A stretch of 9,203 bases of DNA, from positions 1 through 9,203 of the forward strand of contig CAUQSG010000063.1 in the NCBI GenBank assembly GCA_963520725.1. Reading direction: 5' to 3'. Shown here one piece after another: positions 6,155 to 9,203 of the stretch. The position numbers and the translations under genes were made by a program. Under the pieces are notes generated by a model. That model ran no database searches and had not been told where the DNA came from. It saw only the letters and a list, made by a program, of their open reading frames with translations. Every line of letters starts with the position of its first letter. Position 1 is the stretch's first letter. Origin of the DNA: JABCPE02 sp963520725. GTDB taxonomy: Bacteria; Bacteroidota; Bacteroidia; Flavobacteriales; Weeksellaceae.

Positions 6155-7555
6155 ATGAAAAATATTTTTTGCTTTTTATTAGTCTTGTTTTTTCAGAGTT
6201 TTTTTTCTCAAGATATTTCTAAAAAACTAGACCAAGCGACCAAAAGTTTTTTGAACGAACCAGAGATGTATTCAGCAAATCTTTCTTTCTATGTAGCCGA
6301 TGAACAGGGGAATTTTATTTATGAATATCAAGGGAACAAGGGGCTTTCTACGGCGAGCACACAGAAGGTTTTTACGGCGATGGCGGCTTTGGAGATGCTT
6401 GGAAAAGATTTCCGATACACCACCAAAGTATCTTATACAGGAAATATAGAGGAAGGCAGGCTGTCAGGAGATTTGATAGTAAGTTCCAATGGTGACCCTA
6501 CACTCGGCAGCTGGCGATATACAGGCTATAAACCTGAGGATTTTCAAAATAAAGTGATACAAGCCATTAAATCATTGGGAATCTATAAGATAGGAGGAAA
6601 TTTGATAATAGATGATAGTTATTTTGATATTCAGACTATCCCTGGGGGCTGGCCTTGGAATGATATAGGAAATTATTACGGAGCGGGAGTCTGGGGAGTG
6701 AACTGGCGTGAAAATCAGTTTGATATGCATATAAGTGGAGGCGCTAATGCAGGGGCTTCTACATCTTTTAAGAAAATTGTAAATCTTCCAAAGCAGGTAA
6801 AATGGGTGAACGAAACCCAGACAGCAGGGAAGGAGACAGGGGATAAAAGCATCATCTACACGGCGCCGTATTCGGAGGTAGCCTATATCAATGGAACTCT
6901 TCCTAGTGGGAAGACAACCGTAGTTTCGGGTTCTGTCCCAAATCCACCTATGCAACTTGGTTTAGAAATGTATAACTGGCTGTCAAACAATGATATAGAG
7001 CTTAAAGGAAAAGTGATTTCTGCTTCACAGCTTTTGATAGAAGGGAAGGAGTATAGACCTTTACAAGGAAAAGAAATTTTGGTGCATCATTCTCCTACGA
7101 TGGACAAAATAGTCTATTGGTTTATGAGAAAAAGTGTGAATTTGTATGGAGAAACCCTCGTAAAAACTTTTGGAAAGGTTAAAAATAATAATTCTTCCTT
7201 TTCAAATGGCATGAAAATTCTCAAAGATTTTTGGAAAAGCAAAGGAATCCAAGCGCCGATGATAAATTTCGCTGACGGAAGCGGACTTTCGCCACAGAAC
7301 TATGCCTCTGCAAGAGCAGAAGTTCAGGCTCTTATTTGGGGTAAAAAACAAAGTTGGTTTCCTATATTTGAAGAATCTATGCCCGTATATAACGGCATGA
7401 AAATGAAGAGCGGAACGATAAAAGATGCCAAAGCCTATGCAGGATACCACACATCGAAAGAGGGCAAAAAGTATGTCTTTGCGGTGATAGTGAATAACTA
7501 CTATGGGAGTAATGTAAATGCGAAATTGTTTAAACTTTTAGATATATTGAAATAA
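6155..7555 (+). CDS. dacB: D-alanyl-D-alanine carboxypeptidase/endopeptidase, PBP4 type (peptidase family S13)
   Basis: Periplasmic low-molecular-mass penicillin-binding protein that trims terminal D-alanine and cuts D-Ala-mDAP cross-links in peptidoglycan. The 466-residue product begins with a signal peptide (about 1-19, ending SFFSQ). The three active-site motifs are in order: SxxK as STQK with nucleophile Ser68 and Lys71, SxN as SVN at 327-329, and KSG at 418-420 in place of the commoner KTG. DGSGLSPQNYAS at 374-385 is also typical of S13. The 258-residue gap between the first two motifs accommodates the extra domains of PBP4, close to the E. coli DacB arrangement. Lone 2-bp spacing to the kinase gene downstream points to co-transcription and translational coupling. 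The symbol is given by family resemblance. Confidence 0.95.
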   Translation: MKNIFCFLLVLFFQSFFSQDISKKLDQATKSFLNEPEMYSANLSFYVADEQGNFIYEYQGNKGLSTASTQKVFTAMAALEMLGKDFRYTTKVSYTGNIEEGRLSGDLIVSSNGDPTLGSWRYTGYKPEDFQNKVIQAIKSLGIYKIGGNLIIDDSYFDIQTIPGGWPWNDIGNYYGAGVWGVNWRENQFDMHISGGANAGASTSFKKIVNLPKQVKWVNETQTAGKETGDKSIIYTAPYSEVAYINGTLPSGKTTVVSGSVPNPPMQLGLEMYNWLSNNDIELKGKVISASQLLIEGKEYRPLQGKEILVHHSPTMDKIVYWFMRKSVNLYGETLVKTFGKVKNNNSSFSNGMKILKDFWKSKGIQAPMINFADGSGLSPQNYASARAEVQALIWGKKQSWFPIFEESMPVYNGMKMKSGTIKDAKAYAGYHTSKEGKKYVFAVIVNNYYGSNVNAKLFKLLDILK

Positions 7556-7557
7556 AA

Positions 7558-8724
7558 ATGAGGTATCTTACTTCATCATTTGTCCGCTGGCTTATATTTT
7601 TGTTCCTCACTCTAGCAGTGGTGGTATTGGCTGTTTCTTCTACAATGCTGATAGACAGGCTGAAAAAACAAGAAATTCAGAGAATAGAGGTCATCGCTAC
7701 GGCTATGAAATTCATGCAGGATGAGCATATCAATGACCCTGAAACACTGGAGCTGATTTTGGCTGTTTTAAAGGATAATAACTCTATTCCCATCATTCTG
7801 ACAGATGAAAACTATGAGCCTATTTTAGCCGAAGGAACTTATAGAAATATTCCAGATGAAATCGTAAAAGACCCTAAAAAACTGAATGCTTTGATTCAAA
7901 AAATGGGAAGAACTTACAAGCCTTTCCTTATCACAATGCCCAATGGCAAGAATCAGTATGTGTTTTATTCAAACTCCCTGTTTCTGGATAGATTGGACTA
8001 TTATCCTATAATTTTAGCAGGTTTGATAGGCGGGTATTTGTTGGTTTGTTTTTGGTTTTTTAGAACAATAAAACGAACAGATGAAAACTATCTCTGGGCA
8101 GGGCTGGCAAAGGAAACTGCGCATCAGATAGGAACGCCTCTTTCTTCCATGATTGGCTGGGTAGAAATTTTGAAAATAGAAAATGCTGATAACGAGGGTG
8201 TTTTGGAAATAGAAAAAGATATAAAACGACTGATGGTGATTTCGGAGAGGTTTTCTAAAATAGGGTCAATTCCAGAGCTGAATGACCTCAATCTATCAGA
8301 AACAATTCAAACAAATTTTGATTATTTAAAGACAAGAATTTCGAGTCAAGTGGATTTTGTTCTGTATCTTCCAGAGCGGGAAGTTCTCATTCCACACAGC
8401 AGGATTTTGATAAGCTGGGTGATAGAAAATTTAGTGAAAAACGCCGTGGATGCTATGAAAGGCAAAGGACGATTGGTAATTTCGCTCGTGGAGAAAGATA
8501 ATCAGATATTTATAGAATTCAAGGATAATGGCTGCGGTATGACAAATTCCCAAATCAGAAAAGTCTTTAACCCAGGGTTTTCAACCAAGAAAAGAGGCTG
8601 GGGGCTGGGGCTTTCTTTAGCAAAAAGGGTAATTAATGAATACCATGGCGGAGACCTGCGCATAGTTTCTTCCGAGGTCGGGAAAGGAACGACATTTAGA
8701 ATCAATTTATTAAATAATAAATAA
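7558..8724 (+). CDS. Two-helix membrane sensor histidine kinase of the Bacteroidota HQIGTPLSS type
   Basis: Inner-membrane sensor that would autophosphorylate and pass phosphate to a response regulator. Membrane helix 1 lies at about 10-32 and helix 2 at about 148-169, enclosing a roughly 115-residue periplasmic sensor region without a domain I recognise. No HAMP domain fits: only about 20 residues separate helix 2 from the H box AKETAHQIGTPLSSMIGW, with His189. The catalytic part has an N box WVIENLVKNAVDAM (Asn291 and Asn295), a G1 box DNGCGM at 323-328 and a G2 box GWGLGLSLAKR at 347-357. Residue His+1 is Gln instead of the usual acid, while Thr193 at His+4 is kept. No response regulator gene is visible on either side. 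The 2-bp gap after dacB suggests a link to cell-wall status, which is inference. Confidence 0.95.
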   Translation: MRYLTSSFVRWLIFLFLTLAVVVLAVSSTMLIDRLKKQEIQRIEVIATAMKFMQDEHINDPETLELILAVLKDNNSIPIILTDENYEPILAEGTYRNIPDEIVKDPKKLNALIQKMGRTYKPFLITMPNGKNQYVFYSNSLFLDRLDYYPIILAGLIGGYLLVCFWFFRTIKRTDENYLWAGLAKETAHQIGTPLSSMIGWVEILKIENADNEGVLEIEKDIKRLMVISERFSKIGSIPELNDLNLSETIQTNFDYLKTRISSQVDFVLYLPEREVLIPHSRILISWVIENLVKNAVDAMKGKGRLVISLVEKDNQIFIEFKDNGCGMTNSQIRKVFNPGFSTKKRGWGLGLSLAKRVINEYHGGDLRIVSSEVGKGTTFRINLLNNK

Positions 8725-8730
8725 AATAAA

Positions 8731-9203
8731 ATGAAATCAAATTTGAGTACAGAACTTTTTTTGGCTTTTGAACGATATTTTATTGAAAATGATGAAGTTA
8801 TCTCATTGGATAAATCATCAGAATTTACAGATGTGATTGTAGGAATAGGGTTTCTTCCGCAGGATATGTCTGAAAATACAGATTTTAAGAAAAAAATATT
8901 AAAAAAATATGGTTTTTCTTCAGCGACAGCTTTGGCAGAGGATTTTAGGAAGCGAGTTCTAAATTTTGATGAACCTATTCCGGAAAATTTTGAAAAAGAT
9001 GGAATAGGGTATGTTTATACGGTTATTTCTGGGTATGATGTTTTCTATAACCGTATGTATATGTTTGGAATTCATTGTTTTAATGGTGATTTTAATGTCA
9101 CTTATTATGATTTAGAAAATGATGCAGAGACTGGGGATTATTATGAAGAGCATGAACTTTATTCACAGGCGAAAGGATACCGATGGCTGGATCCCGAGAG
9201 CGA
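8731..9203 (+). CDS. Acidic protein of unknown function, C-terminus cut by window edge
   Basis: An open frame of 157 codons begins with ATG at 8731, six bp after the kinase stop, and runs to the right edge without a stop. I do not recognise the family. The product is rich in Asp, Glu, Phe and Tyr, has no signal peptide or membrane segment, and so is probably cytoplasmic. Visible features include an N-terminal helix ELFLAFERYFIE, a likely beta strand FTDVIVGIGFLP, a Lys-rich helix near 53-60, an aromatic, strand-like part from GIGYVYTVISGYDVF onwards, and an acidic DLENDAETGDYYEEHE segment around 127-142. Codon use and AT content are like the neighbours. Position suggests it belongs to the same transcript as the kinase, but nothing in the sequence proves a shared role. 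Confidence 0.8.
   Translation, partial: MKSNLSTELFLAFERYFIENDEVISLDKSSEFTDVIVGIGFLPQDMSENTDFKKKILKKYGFSSATALAEDFRKRVLNFDEPIPENFEKDGIGYVYTVISGYDVFYNRMYMFGIHCFNGDFNVTYYDLENDAETGDYYEEHELYSQAKGYRWLDPES

Noticed and set aside
6572..7450. Minus-strand frames of 127 and 82 codons within dacB
   Set aside because: They oppose a gene with all three S13 active-site motifs and have no recognisable content.
8502..8705. Minus-strand frame of 67 codons within the kinase ATPase domain
   Set aside because: It is antisense to the G1 and G2 boxes and has no independent support.

Overview
The window looks like chromosomal DNA of a member of the Flavobacteriia, probably of the Weeksellaceae (the Chryseobacterium, Elizabethkingia and Riemerella group). 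This rests on the low GC content, AT-rich start regions without Shine-Dalgarno sequences, promoters of the Bacteroidota type (TTTG, a 19-21 bp spacer, then TAnnTTTG), a histidine kinase with the HQIGTPLSS box, and the recognisable gene families. The family-level placement is an inference from text reading alone. Coding is dense and no gene-free stretch exceeds 300 bases.

Left block, minus strand (1-3364). In transcription order it holds an ECF-like sigma-70 factor, lipoyl synthase (lipA) and a zinc metallopeptidase lipoprotein of family M13. The M13 gene runs off the left edge. Gaps of 6 and 26 bp suggest one transcript.

Middle block (3365-5040). A tRNA with a CAU anticodon has a textbook promoter and a strong intrinsic terminator. 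Next comes a small four-helix membrane protein of unknown function (plus strand), which converges on a DJ-1/PfpI-family protein (minus strand). The gap between their stop codons is almost filled by a 147-bp segment bounded by 11-bp perfect inverted repeats, which resembles a miniature or decayed transposable element. A tRNA-Arg(ACG) on the minus strand, with its own terminator and a -7 box, closes the block.

Right block, plus strand (5065-9203). It holds a substrate-binding lipoprotein of an ABC importer (cobalamin or iron-chelate type), a PBP4-type D-Ala-D-Ala carboxypeptidase/endopeptidase, a two-helix sensor histidine kinase and an acidic protein of unknown function cut by the right edge. 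Gaps of 40, 2 and 6 bp suggest an operon whose first three products act in or at the cell envelope.

Most of the content is ordinary housekeeping. I see no evidence for a complete novel system. The points most worth a second look are the inverted-repeat element, the start site of the sigma factor, the true identity of the CAU tRNA, the kinase lacking an acidic residue after its histidine, and the unknown gene at the right edge.
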